64,000 nucleotides of DNA from Bin87 sp963668585. GTDB taxonomy: Bacteria; Chloroflexota; Dehalococcoidia; Lucifugimonadales; UBA3495. Below are positions 44,509 through 54,398 of the stretch, piece by piece. Both the position numbers and the translations under genes were made by a program. Location of the stretch: contig OY764869.1 of assembly GCA_963668585.1 (NCBI GenBank), positions 434,001 to 498,000 on the forward strand, given 5' to 3'. The notes beneath the pieces were generated by a model. That model worked only from the letters and a program-made list of their open reading frames with translations. It did not search any database and was not told where the DNA came from. Each line of letters opens with the position of its first letter. Positions within the stretch are counted from its first letter, which is position 1.

Positions 44509-46326
44509 GTCACGGGCACGACCACGGCGACGGACCTGAGCGTAACGGGTACGACGGCGACCATCGTGGACGATGACCGGCGCGGAGTGACGGTTTCGAC
44601 GACGGCGCTGAGCGTGCCGGAGGGCGGAACGGCCGCCTACACGGTGGCGCTGGAGTCCCAGCCGACGGCTACGGTGACGGTTGTTCCCTCGGTGAGCGCG
44701 GATGCGGACGTGACGGTGAGCCCGTCGTCGCTGAGCTTTGCTACCGGGGACTGGAACATCGCGCAGACGGTGACGGTGAGCGCGGCGCAGGACGCCGATG
44801 CCGACGATGACGCGGCGACAGTTTCGCACGCGGTGTCGGGGAGCGACTACGCATCGGAAACTGCATCCGACGTTGGCGTCACGGTCAGCGACGATGACAC
44901 GGAGTCGCCCGCAGACCCGCCGACGGTGGTTCCGAGCAACTGGGCGCTGATACCTGCGGGCTTGGGTGCGGGCGACGAGTTCCGCCTGCTGGCCAAGACG
45001 AAGAGCCCGCTGAAGCCCGACTCGACCTCGACGGACATCGCCGACTACAACGACTACGTGCAAGAGCAGGTGCGTGCCAGGGGGCACATGGCCGTTCAGG
45101 CATATGCCGGAGACTTCCGGGCGCTGGGGTCCACGGCGGCGGTGAACGCGCGGGCGAACACGGGCACGGCGGGGAGCGGCGGTGTTCCGATCTACTGGCT
45201 GAACGGGGCGAGGGTCGCGGACGACTACGGCGACTTCTACGACGGGACGTGGGGCAGCAGGAACATCGGGAGGGGCGTCGCGGGCGACCTTATCGAGGGG
45301 GACAGCGCCTCGGCGCGCCAGTTGCTCTGCACGGGAACTGCGGACGACGGCACGACGACGGACCTGCCGCTGGGGGGAGGAGACCCGGAGAATGACGGGA
45401 CCGCGGAGTGCACGGCGACGTCCATAGCGATCACCTCCGGCACGCTGAGCGGCGACGTGCTGGACGTCTCGGGCAGGGCGCGCTACCTTGCGCTTTCGAA
45501 CGTGTTCCAGGTGGGGAGCGCGGTGGTTCCGGTGATCGAGGAGGTGTCGATCAGCTCGGATCCCGGCAGCGGCCGGGAGTACAAGGTCGGGGACGACATC
45601 CGGGTCACGGCGACGTTCTCGGAGGCGGTCACAGTCACGGGCAGTCCCCGGATGTTGTTCAGGGTGGACGCATTGGACGCCGATGGCGACCTGGTGGAGC
45701 GCAACCGGAGCGCCGGCTACGACGCGGGCATGAGCACATCGACTGAGCTGGTGTTCTCGTACACGGTGAGGTCGGTGGATTTCGATAGGGACGGCATACG
45801 CATCAGGGCGGACAGCCTGCGCCTCAACGGCGGCACGATCCAGAACGGTGCGGGCGACACGGAAGCGGTGCTGGATCATGAGAAGGTCGAGGTTCAGTCG
45901 AGGCATCGGATACACGTGCCCGCGTCTGCCACGGGGGCGAGGGTGGTGTCCACTCCGGCCGTGGGTACCAGTTACTCGACGGGAGAGACGATAACGGTGG
46001 AGGTGGCCTTCGACAGGGACGTCAAGGTTATCACGGTGGACGGGACGCCCACCTACGAGATGCGCTTCGGTACTCCGGGAGACACGAGTGCTCATCATGC
46101 CGCGTACGCGCGAGTCGTGAACGGGAACAAGGTGCAGTTCGACTACGTCGTTCTGGAAGATGATCACGATCCCGATGGATTCGTAGCCATGGACCCGGCC
46201 ATCCGCTGGAACCAGGGCCTGATCACTAGGGCCGGAGTTCATGCCAACATCGCCCTGGCCGTACGGGCCAGCATCTCCAGAACATACCTGCTCCGTCAGG
46301 ACGGACACGCCGTGAATGCGGAGTAG
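44509..46326 (+). CDS. Secreted Calx-beta/SwmB-like protein, C-terminal part after the amber codon
   Basis: 605 codons in the same frame as the preceding piece, with no good start or ribosome binding site at its head (an ATG at 44566 lies in the middle of a Calx-beta repeat). It completes the first Calx-beta domain (VTGTTATIVDDD) and holds a second one (VSTTALSVPEGGTAAYTVAL through SDYASETASDVGVTVSDDD). A 200-residue domain that I do not recognise follows, with two Cys (QLLCTGTAD, AECTATS). Two SwmB-like repeats close it (SDPGSGREYKVGDDIRVTAT and TPAVGTSYSTGETITVEVAF). No membrane anchor or sorting motif is visible. The open frame implies a recent mutation, a sequencing error or readthrough. 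Confidence 0.75.
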   Translation, partial: VTGTTTATDLSVTGTTATIVDDDRRGVTVSTTALSVPEGGTAAYTVALESQPTATVTVVPSVSADADVTVSPSSLSFATGDWNIAQTVTVSAAQDADADDDAATVSHAVSGSDYASETASDVGVTVSDDDTESPADPPTVVPSNWALIPAGLGAGDEFRLLAKTKSPLKPDSTSTDIADYNDYVQEQVRARGHMAVQAYAGDFRALGSTAAVNARANTGTAGSGGVPIYWLNGARVADDYGDFYDGTWGSRNIGRGVAGDLIEGDSASARQLLCTGTADDGTTTDLPLGGGDPENDGTAECTATSIAITSGTLSGDVLDVSGRARYLALSNVFQVGSAVVPVIEEVSISSDPGSGREYKVGDDIRVTATFSEAVTVTGSPRMLFRVDALDADGDLVERNRSAGYDAGMSTSTELVFSYTVRSVDFDRDGIRIRADSLRLNGGTIQNGAGDTEAVLDHEKVEVQSRHRIHVPASATGARVVSTPAVGTSYSTGETITVEVAFDRDVKVITVDGTPTYEMRFGTPGDTSAHHAAYARVVNGNKVQFDYVVLEDDHDPDGFVAMDPAIRWNQGLITRAGVHANIALAVRASISRTYLLRQDGHAVNAE

Positions 46327-46503
46327 GCTGAGACATGGACAAGGACGACCTGCACTTGGTGTCTCATGCGATCCCCGGTTCCTTGGCTATGGCTGTCGTG
46401 CCCGGTGTGATTTGCGTAATGACCCTTGCGCGAATCATAGCGGTATCGATGAGGTGGAGCACGCCGGAAGGGCTGGAAGGCGCATTGCCTCAATAAAAAC
46501 GTT

Positions 46504-46900
46504 ACTTTTATGAAGTGATTGCCGTCGCAAACAGTCATCGCCTCTGCCGACTGGAACTGGCAGGCGGTGGGCCGGTATGTGCAGGACCGCTTCGGGTTGG
46601 TGCTGAGCCGGAGTAGTTGTCTGAACTACCCGCACCGCTTGGGATTTGTGCTGAAACGGTCTGACAAACGTTTGCGCAAGGCGGACCCAGTGCGGCGGCA
46701 GGCCTTTGCGGCGGAATAGGTGGCTCTGACGGTCGCCGCTCGATGAACCGGGGGCAGGATATTCTTCGCCGACGAGGCCCATTTCCGAGCGATGGCGACT
46801 TGAGGGGCCAATAGGTACTCAAGGGGGAACCCGCCCTGGCGCACTCCGTCCGCACCGCCATCGTAAGGCTGAAGATGGACAGCCGATGCAACAGCCACGC
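46504..46900 (+). pseudogene. IS630-family transposase remnant
   Basis: WQAVGRYVQDRFGLVLSRSS, then YPHRLGFVLKRSDKRLRKAD and RRQAFAAE, match the helix-turn-helix and linker of IS630-family transposases. After a TAG at 46717 the frame continues with TGGRIFFADEAHFRA, which contains the first catalytic Asp and Glu context, but further stops follow. Both ends are missing. Decayed. Confidence 0.75.
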
Positions 46901-47428
46901 CAATGACTGCCCCCGTCTTCGACCTCTTGGACATCGGCCTCAAGGACTGGCGCCAGATCATCGCAGTAGATGACGCACTCTCAAACCATTCACAGGACGC
47001 TACCGCGCCGACTATTTCCTACGCAAATACAACGTTAGGCCCATTGGAATTGCGCCGTGGGTCAGTAACAATAGATACACAACGGCAGCGGGCGGTCGTC
47101 AGGGTGTTTGACGAAGGGAAAGGCGGCGACTCCTCGGTATGCCTATCAGCGCGCTTCTTGGGGCCACCAGCATGATCGGCGGCCCAGCCTCGAAGCGCCC
47201 AGGGATCTGAATTCTCCCGAGTGCTCCGACGTGGCGCGCCGGGTGTTTCACCCAGCACTGATGATCCACAAGAGCTCCAGGCAAGGTGGCGCGAAAGGTT
47301 CAGGTTTTTACGCCACTGACCGCGCCCGTAAGCAGTAGCCCCATCGGTACAGGATGCCCAGGTCCGTCCACCAACCAACAAAACTTACCGACCACCAACC
47401 ACAACATTCCAGACTATGGAGGCACCCA
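46901..47428. other. groES upstream gap
   Basis: No gene recognised. I searched for a CIRCE element and for a heat-shock-type promoter in front of groES and found no good match. The leader may have been altered by the IS630 insertion or deletion events next to it. Confidence 0.3.
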
Positions 47429-47719
47429 GTGGCCAATTTCACACCGCTAGGCGAGCGAATCGTCATCAAGCCCATGGAACAGGAAACCCAGACCCGGGGA
47501 GGCATCCTGCTCCCCGACACCGCCAGGGAAAAGCCCCAGGAGGGCGAGGTCATCGCCGTTGGCTCCGGCCGCGTCGCTGACGACGGCTCCCGCATCGCCA
47601 TGGAACTTTCCGTCGGCGACAAGGTCATCTACTCCAAGTACGCCGGCACCCAATATGACGACGACGACGATGAGTACCTGATCATGCGTGAATCAGACGT
47701 CCTGGCCAAACTGGGCTAG
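47429..47719 (+). CDS. groES: Co-chaperonin GroES
   Basis: 96 residues from GTG at 47429, with GGAGG about 7 nt upstream; the open frame further upstream has no homology. The heptameric lid of GroEL is recognisable by TPLGERIVIKPMEQE at the N-terminus, the mobile loop around TRGGILLPDTARE, and VGDKVIYSKYAGTQ near the C-terminus. It is followed 79 nt later by groEL on the same strand, the normal operon arrangement. Confidence 0.97.
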   Translation: MANFTPLGERIVIKPMEQETQTRGGILLPDTAREKPQEGEVIAVGSGRVADDGSRIAMELSVGDKVIYSKYAGTQYDDDDDEYLIMRESDVLAKLG

Positions 47720-47798
47720 CGGTTCCGTTCCAACTCCGGAACTCTCGTACGTACACGAAACCATCCCTGATAGCGCACACTCCAACGAGGAGACCCCA

Positions 47799-49418
<1,620 letters not shown>

Positions 49419-49444
49419 CCCCACTGAATCCAGCGGGAATTGCA

Positions 49445-49473
49445 GCCGGGGCGGTCTCCGCGACTGCCCCGGC
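49445..49473 (+). terminator. Hairpin after groEL, terminator-like
   Basis: GCCGGGGC pairs with GCCCCGGC across a 13-nt loop, 26 nt after the groEL stop. No T-tract. Confidence 0.45.
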
Positions 49474-49578
49474 GTTGCGGCCCTGCTCGCCGACCGTGTC
49501 CGTAACGCTTCAGGTTCTAAGGAAACCGGATAATTGAAGACACTGGAAGAGCTCGCGCGCACCCGTTTTCACCCGAAC

Positions 49579-49671
49579 TGTCATTGCGAGCGCAGCGTGG
49601 CAGTCTCGTTGCCGATTGAGTCGTTACGCAGGCAGCGAGATCGCCACGTCATTTCGCTCCTCGCGATGACA
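49579..49671. repeat. Imperfect 90-bp palindromic element (TGTCATTGCGAG type)
   Basis: The left arm begins TGTCATTGCGAGCGCAGCG and passes TGGCAGTCTCGTTGCC; the right arm is its imperfect complement (GGCAGCGAGATCGCCACG through CGCGATGACA). This looks like the widely spread palindrome containing GTCATTGCGAG that occurs in many unrelated genomes, and may be a non-autonomous mobile element. It fills most of the gap between groEL and the next small gene; the rest of 49419-49938 shows no gene. Confidence 0.75.
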
Positions 49672-49938
49672 AACTGGGTACGCGTGAGACGGGAAGAGTG
49701 ATTGAAACGACGCTCCTGTCGCCCGGGGCAGCGTTTATTCAAGAGTGCTCTCAGGTCCAGTCACCAAGGCGCGCTGTCGAATTGCGCCGCGTCGCACATA
49801 CTCGACACCGCTTGCTTCCTTGCCGATGGTCTGCGCCCGGCAGGATCGGCAGGAATGGACATCACACCCAAGCTGTCAGGACAGCAGCAGTCGTCCGCAC
49901 CGACCGCGATCAACGCCAATCCAATAAGGAGGAAGGTC

Positions 49939-50145
49939 ATGTTCAGTGGTATCCCGATCATCAGATTCGGTACGACCGACGGCCGGAAGGCCAATGTTTT
50001 TATCAATAACCGACCCGCCGGAGCGATCCGGCGCTATGAAGGAACAATCTGGACCTATGAGCACAGCGGCCTTAGCCTGGTGGGTTCGCAGTTGGAGATC
50101 AGGCGGGCCATAGTGCGTCACCATCGGCCAGCGGTGGTTTCATGA
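49939..50145 (+). CDS. Small hypothetical protein
   Basis: 68 residues from ATG at 49939 with an excellent ribosome binding site (AAGGAGGAAGG). The product (start MFSGIPIIRFGTTDGRKANV, end RHHRPAVVS) is basic, with two short beta-prone stretches and no membrane segment. I do not recognise it. The strong translation signal is the main reason to call it real. Confidence 0.5.
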   Translation: MFSGIPIIRFGTTDGRKANVFINNRPAGAIRRYEGTIWTYEHSGLSLVGSQLEIRRAIVRHHRPAVVS

Positions 50146-50253
50146 TCGAGGCACTGGCCGCTGAGATTATCGTCTGCGCTGCCCGGCTCTACATGGTCAT
50201 GGGATCTTAAGACAACGGATCGACCGGCACTGGTCGGATCCATGGAGGCAAAA

Positions 50254-50793
50254 ATGGCGACTCCAGACGAACACGTACCAACACTGGGCCAGCCGGCCAC
50301 CCCGGCCAGCAAGTCGCAGCAACAGTCCTGGGCCCAGGACCTGCTGGATACCATCAAAACCAACCGCCTGGACACGACCAGGACCAACCGCCGCCCCACA
50401 GCGTGGCTATCCCGACCACACTCCCAAAACGAAGCTGAGATTCCGACGCTGGCCGCCGAGCTCATGGCCAACGTCCATTCTGAACAGTACACGCCGGGAA
50501 CCGGCGCAAATCAAAGTGGTGGCCACCGCAGCAGCCGCGAAATCGCCATCGCCGCCCAGCAGGTCATGGGCGACGCCCCGCCCAACATCCGCCACCAAAT
50601 GGCGGCCGCGTTCGCCGTTCTGATCGTTGAGCCGGCCCGCGCCGCGGCCGAACGTCGGAAAGACCGCGACGTTCGCGTCAGGATCGCGGCCATGCAGGAG
50701 TTCATACAACTCCATCTGTTCAAAGGCGACGCCCAAGTCTACCTCGCCCGCCCCTTTGCCCAATTGACCTGCATCGCCGAGCCAGACCGCTAG
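50254..50793 (+). CDS. Hypothetical protein
   Basis: 179 residues from ATG at 50254, chosen over ATG 50242 because GGAGG lies 6 nt before it. The first 70 residues are polar and Pro/Thr/Gln-rich (disordered), then a helical part follows (EIPTLAAELMANVHSEQ, REIAIAAQQVMGDAPPNI, RVRIAAMQEFIQLHLF). Unrecognised family. It lies between the small basic protein and a resolvase remnant, so it may be cargo of a lost mobile element. Confidence 0.5.
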   Translation: MATPDEHVPTLGQPATPASKSQQQSWAQDLLDTIKTNRLDTTRTNRRPTAWLSRPHSQNEAEIPTLAAELMANVHSEQYTPGTGANQSGGHRSSREIAIAAQQVMGDAPPNIRHQMAAAFAVLIVEPARAAAERRKDRDVRVRIAAMQEFIQLHLFKGDAQVYLARPFAQLTCIAEPDR

Positions 50794-51089
50794 ACGCCGC
50801 TGCACCGATCGGTCGGGGTCGCCAACGATTCATCAGGGTGGCGTGCTTGCGATACCACGACCTCACGGCTTTCGGCAGGAACGTCGCGGAATACGTGCCG
50901 TAGGATCCCGCCGGTCCGGTTGACCAAGTCGGGTTACCTGCGCTCCAACGCGACGCGTACTTCTGCCGCGGCATACATGTACAGATCGGCCGTGAGGGTT
51001 TTTCATCGACATCGGTTTCCCGGACCAACCACTCCCGGTGCAGGGTCAGCGTGGACAGTTGAAACGTCGGAGAAGGTCCATCGAACTGC
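50794..51089. other. Gap before the resolvase remnant
   Basis: No gene recognised. The catalytic-serine end of the resolvase would be expected here but cannot be found in any frame. Confidence 0.35.
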
Positions 51090-51491
51090 ATCGGCGACAC
51101 GCTGGTCGTGCCCAAACTCGACCGCCTCGCCAGGTCCGATCCGGATGCCCGCGCCATCGCTGATCAACTTCTGGAACGAGGCGTGAAACTGGCCCTCGGC
51201 CCAGCGCTCTACGACCCGGACGATCTCATGGGCAAGATGTTCTTCAATATCCTCGCCACCTTCGCCGAGTTCGAAGCCGATCTCATCCGCATGCGCACCC
51301 GCGAGGGCATGGCCATCGCCCGCGACAAGGGGAAATTGCGCGGCAAGCAGCCCAAACTGTTCGACCGTCAGCAGCGGAAACTCTGCCGTATGCACGCCAC
51401 CGGCGAGGATTCCACCAGCGATCTCGCCGAGCTTTTCTCCGTCTCAAGACCACCCGTCTATCGCACACTCAACCGACGCCATTCCCCTTAG
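51090..51491 (+). pseudogene. Serine recombinase (resolvase), N-terminus lost
   Basis: Similarity begins at GDTLVVPKLDRLARSDPDAR and runs through MGKMFFNILATFAEFEADLI and RMRTREGMAIARDKGKLRGK to a C-terminal helix-turn-helix (DLAELFSVSRPPVYRTLNRR). The N-terminal part with the catalytic Ser (usually YxRVSxxxQ) is absent, so the protein cannot recombine DNA. The DNA-binding half might still be expressed from GTG 51108. Confidence 0.8.
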
Positions 51492-51536
51492 CGGACGATT
51501 CTGCTCCCTACCGGAATCGACCCGTACAGGGTATTC

Positions 51537-52340
51537 TCAATTGCTACTGGGGTGAGCGTCGAGCATCTCGACCCGTACCTGCATTGCTCTGGGATACAGC
51601 GCCGGGCCAAACTGGTTCAACATCGCCACGTCCGCCGCATCGCGCCCATAAGCGACGGCAACTCGCCCTCCACGTGGAAAGGCCTGCGTTGCATCGAAGG
51701 TGTACCAACGGCCACCTACGTACGCCTCGAACCAGGCGTGAAAATCCATCGGTTCGAGTTCGTGCAGATAGCCGACCACCATACGCGCTGGGATACAGAG
51801 ACTTCGGGCTAACGCGATGCCCAAATGAGTGAGCTCTCGGCATACGCCCTCGCGCTGCTGGTTGACCTCGACTGCCGACATCTGAAAATTGCTGGAATCT
51901 GGATTGAAACGCACGGAGGTGCGGATCCACCCGACAATTCTAGCCACTTGATCGTAGCCGGGCTCCACGCCGTCTACGATTTCCCTACCGAGATCTATAA
52001 ACCGGTCGGACTCACAATAACGGCTGGGAAGAAGATAGGTTAGAACCTCGTACGGCAGATTGTGCACCTCCTCAAATGGCGCGCCAGGCGACACATCAAT
52101 GCCGTCGGCGGTTGAAACGTCCGCAGATCTACGGATAGAAAACTCACCCGGGGGTGCGATCAAACGCTCGCACAGGTTGCCGTAACTGTCCGCATGCTCT
52201 GTGACCGGTACGCTTGGCGTCGACGTGCAGTCTTCATGCGCCACCCACTGTTGTGCTCCACTTCGAGGGCGGAGCATCAGGATAAAAGGCGTAGGGACGC
52301 TCACATCAAAGGTAATATCACAACTTGTACGAAGCCACAT
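51537..52340 (-). CDS. Transglutaminase-like family protein
   Basis: 267 residues from ATG at 52340 (AGGAG upstream). An N-terminal beta domain (DITFDVSVPTPFILMLRP) is followed by the transglutaminase-like core with its triad: Cys in EGVCRELTHLGIALARSL near residue 175, His in DFHAWFEAY near 210 and Asp in YTFDATQ near 224. This domain layout matches bacterial transglutaminase-like cysteine proteases of unknown substrate. It has no signal peptide, so it acts in the cytoplasm. It is an apparently intact gene among remnants. Confidence 0.88.
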   Translation of the reverse strand: MWLRTSCDITFDVSVPTPFILMLRPRSGAQQWVAHEDCTSTPSVPVTEHADSYGNLCERLIAPPGEFSIRRSADVSTADGIDVSPGAPFEEVHNLPYEVLTYLLPSRYCESDRFIDLGREIVDGVEPGYDQVARIVGWIRTSVRFNPDSSNFQMSAVEVNQQREGVCRELTHLGIALARSLCIPARMVVGYLHELEPMDFHAWFEAYVGGRWYTFDATQAFPRGGRVAVAYGRDAADVAMLNQFGPALYPRAMQVRVEMLDAHPSSN

Positions 52341-52723
52341 TTCGACTCCTTTACTTGTCAAAACCACGTCATCAGTTGGCTATGGTCCGGTTTTACAGGA
52401 CGCCTTGTCAAGGGTAGCGGCAAAACGTGCCACTGCGCTGTCGATGGCCAGCGAAAAGCAACTGTGTTTGACATGGAGCGACCGTCGCGTTCCAAATGCC
52501 GCCAGTCAGGAAAGGCGTCAGTGGCCATCCGGCGCAAATGTGGAACCATCCACTTACGGATTACGGACGGTGTCGCCGATCAAACAGCGTTGAGGAACAG
52601 TTCACCAATGCCATACCCGGCACGGAGATTGTGGCCATTGCGGCCTTCGAGACCGGAGTTCACTAAATGGAGTGTACCGCCGCGACGGGCCAGACACTCC
52701 TTCTGCCCCTGTAGGCCCGCGGG
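52341..52723. other. Gap with possible decayed gene end
   Basis: No intact gene. A short frame at 52590-52665 reads EEQFTNAIPGTEIVAIAAFE and stops; it looks like the tail of a lost gene, but I cannot name it. Confidence 0.3.
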
Positions 52724-52890
52724 TCAACCCCACAATTGCAGGGATGCCAATGCCGCTCCTTCGGCCAACGCCTCCAATTCGGCCCACACGATGGTGAGGT
52801 GCACCCGAGGATTGAACGCGCCTTGCGAAAACCCGCAGTCAGTGCCGGCCATCACGTTCTCCCGGCCCAGCAGGAAGGCATGCCGGTCGA
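52724..52890 (-). pseudogene. 3' end of a cobalamin-independent methionine synthase II-like gene
   Basis: On the minus strand the last 55 codons read LLGRENVMAGTDCGFSQGAF, then RVHLTIVWAELEALAEGAAL and a TGA stop at 52724. The GRENVxAGTDCGF pattern with its zinc-binding Cys belongs to the C-terminus of the MetE-like/epoxyalkane-CoM-transferase-like family. The first 300 or so residues are missing. The break lies beside the IS1182 fragment, which probably removed them. Confidence 0.7.
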
Positions 52891-52937
52891 CACCAGGAGC
52901 GGCAGGCGATAGTTGACTCGGCGGATTTGCTGGGCAG

Positions 52938-53459
52938 TTGCTGCTCCAGGACGTGGAGCATGGCGGGACCGGCGACGACGCTGGCTGTGATGCAAATGCT
53001 GACGCTGACGGCGAGGTGAGCCTCAAAGATGGGGTGAGCAAGCACCGGATGGTGTCGGTGCGTGATCCGGAGATGCGCCGAGGCCACAAGAGCAAGCGCT
53101 ACGACGCGCACAAGGCCGCCGTGGTGGTGGACACCGACACCCAGTTGATCACGGCGGTGCACGTGCTGCCGGGGAACGCTCTGGACAATCTGGGCGCGTT
53201 GGAGTTGGTGGAGCAGGGCGAGGCCAGTGCCGGTGTGCCGGCGGTAGAAGCCTTGGGGGACACCGCCTACGGCGACGGCAGCACCCGTCACGCCTTTGTC
53301 GACGCCGGGCGCAAGCTGGTGGCGCGAGTGCAGGGACGGCCCACCCGCAAGCACTTCCCCAAGGAAGACATCGTCATTGATCCGATGGCGGGAAGCTGCA
53401 CCTGCCCGGTGGGGCAGGCCACCGGCGCCATCGTCCCAGCAGGGAAACGAACCGACTAA
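52938..53459 (+). pseudogene. IS1182-family transposase fragment
   Basis: 173 codons open in frame. LLLQDVE, then VSKHRMVSVRDPEMRRGHKS, HKAAVVVDTDTQLITAVHVL and ALGDTAYGDGSTRHAF, are the central DDE region of IS1182-type transposases, including the second Asp context. CTCPVGQATGAIVPAGKRTD follows, then a stop. Both the N-terminal third and the C-terminal part with the last acidic residue are missing. Confidence 0.8.
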
Positions 53460-53681
53460 TTGTCGTCAAGCACGAGTTACCAATGAACTCTGCCATCCCG
53501 AGCGAAGCGTCAACGCGGGCGAGTTGTCCCGCATGACGTAACGGCTGTTTGGCGAATCACGTAGGGTATCGATGAGGCCGGTATGCCGGTAGCGGCCTGA
53601 CCATGCAGCGGTCCAGAGTGAACCTGACTTTGGGTGTGATGCTTGACGTTAGGCGTCATACCTTCCTACACTTGTTGTGCA

Positions 53682-53968
53682 ATGATCCAAGGTTACCGGG
53701 ACCGGCGAACTGCGGCATTCGCCGCTGGGGAATATGTCCCGGCGTTTCAGGGTTTTGAGGACCAGGCAGAGCGCGCCGTCTTTCGATTCTGAACGCCGCC
53801 GGATCGCTGGACACCCTGCGGGCATTGCGCGGCAATCGGCTGGAGGTCCTGCGCGGGGACCGGGCCGGACAGTGCTCCATAAGGATCAATCGTCAGTGGC
53901 GCATCTGTTTCAGTTGGTCCGACGGTCAGGCCGGACCGTCAGACGTTGAGATTGTGGACTATCACTGA
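53682..53968 (+). pseudogene. higB: HigB/RelE-type toxin gene with a frameshift
   Basis: ATG 53682 opens MIQGYRDRRTAAFAAGEYVP and runs to a TGA at 53790. One base back, the frame goes on from LNAAGSLDTLRALRGNRLEV through RAGQCSIRINRQWRICFSW and DVEIVDYH to TGA at 53966. Together they form a full HigB-like mRNA interferase. The single frameshift at 53789 inactivates it unless there is a sequencing error. The antitoxin gene follows 16 nt later. Confidence 0.82.
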
Positions 53969-53984
53969 GGAGGCGCTGGCGACA

Positions 53985-54275
53985 ATGTTGCAACGAGCCG
54001 TACATCCTGGGGAGGTCTTGAGAGATGAGCTGGAGGAGAGAGGAGTGTCGCCGGCGAGTTTCGCCAGGCAGATTGATGTGCCGGCGAATCGCATCAGCCA
54101 GATTCTGGCCGGCAAGCGTGCGGTGACCGGAGACAGCGCCCTCAGGTTTGGGCATTGGTTTGGCATGGATCCCCAGTTCTGGCTGAACCTGCAGGCGCAG
54201 TATGAGTTGGCGGTTGCGGAACGGTTGGTGGGAGCAAAGATACGTGCCCTGCCCACCGCGGCCGGCGGCGAGTAG
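53985..54275 (+). CDS. higA: HigA family antitoxin (XRE-type helix-turn-helix)
   Basis: 96 residues. It begins with the HigA hallmark HPGEVLRDELEERGVSPASF and a helix-turn-helix (ARQIDVPANRISQILAGKRA), then LRFGHWFGMDPQFWLNLQAQ. It normally neutralises HigB and represses the operon. Here the toxin gene just upstream is frameshifted, so HigA may survive only as a repressor or a solitary antitoxin. Confidence 0.93.
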   Translation: MLQRAVHPGEVLRDELEERGVSPASFARQIDVPANRISQILAGKRAVTGDSALRFGHWFGMDPQFWLNLQAQYELAVAERLVGAKIRALPTAAGGE

Positions 54276-54398
54276 AGTACGGATGATGCGCCGAGGTTTG
54301 TGATGGCGCTCTGGGCATCCAGTATCGGAACCGGAATGGCGACTCTCATTGCCGTGAGGGCGGCGTCGGCAACGCGTGCCGGATTCGGGAATTGACGG

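Noticed and set aside
44245..46308. 687-codon minus-strand frame opposite the Calx-beta protein
   Set aside because: Arg/Val/His-rich shadow without motifs; the plus strand has clear Calx-beta and SwmB-like domains.
46903..47175. 90-codon frame downstream of the IS630 remnant
   Set aside because: No homology, no ribosome binding site, and it starts inside decayed transposase sequence.
53782..53795. Programmed -1 frameshift in higB
   Set aside because: The site has no X-XXY-YYZ slippery heptamer; a one-base deletion or read error is more likely.
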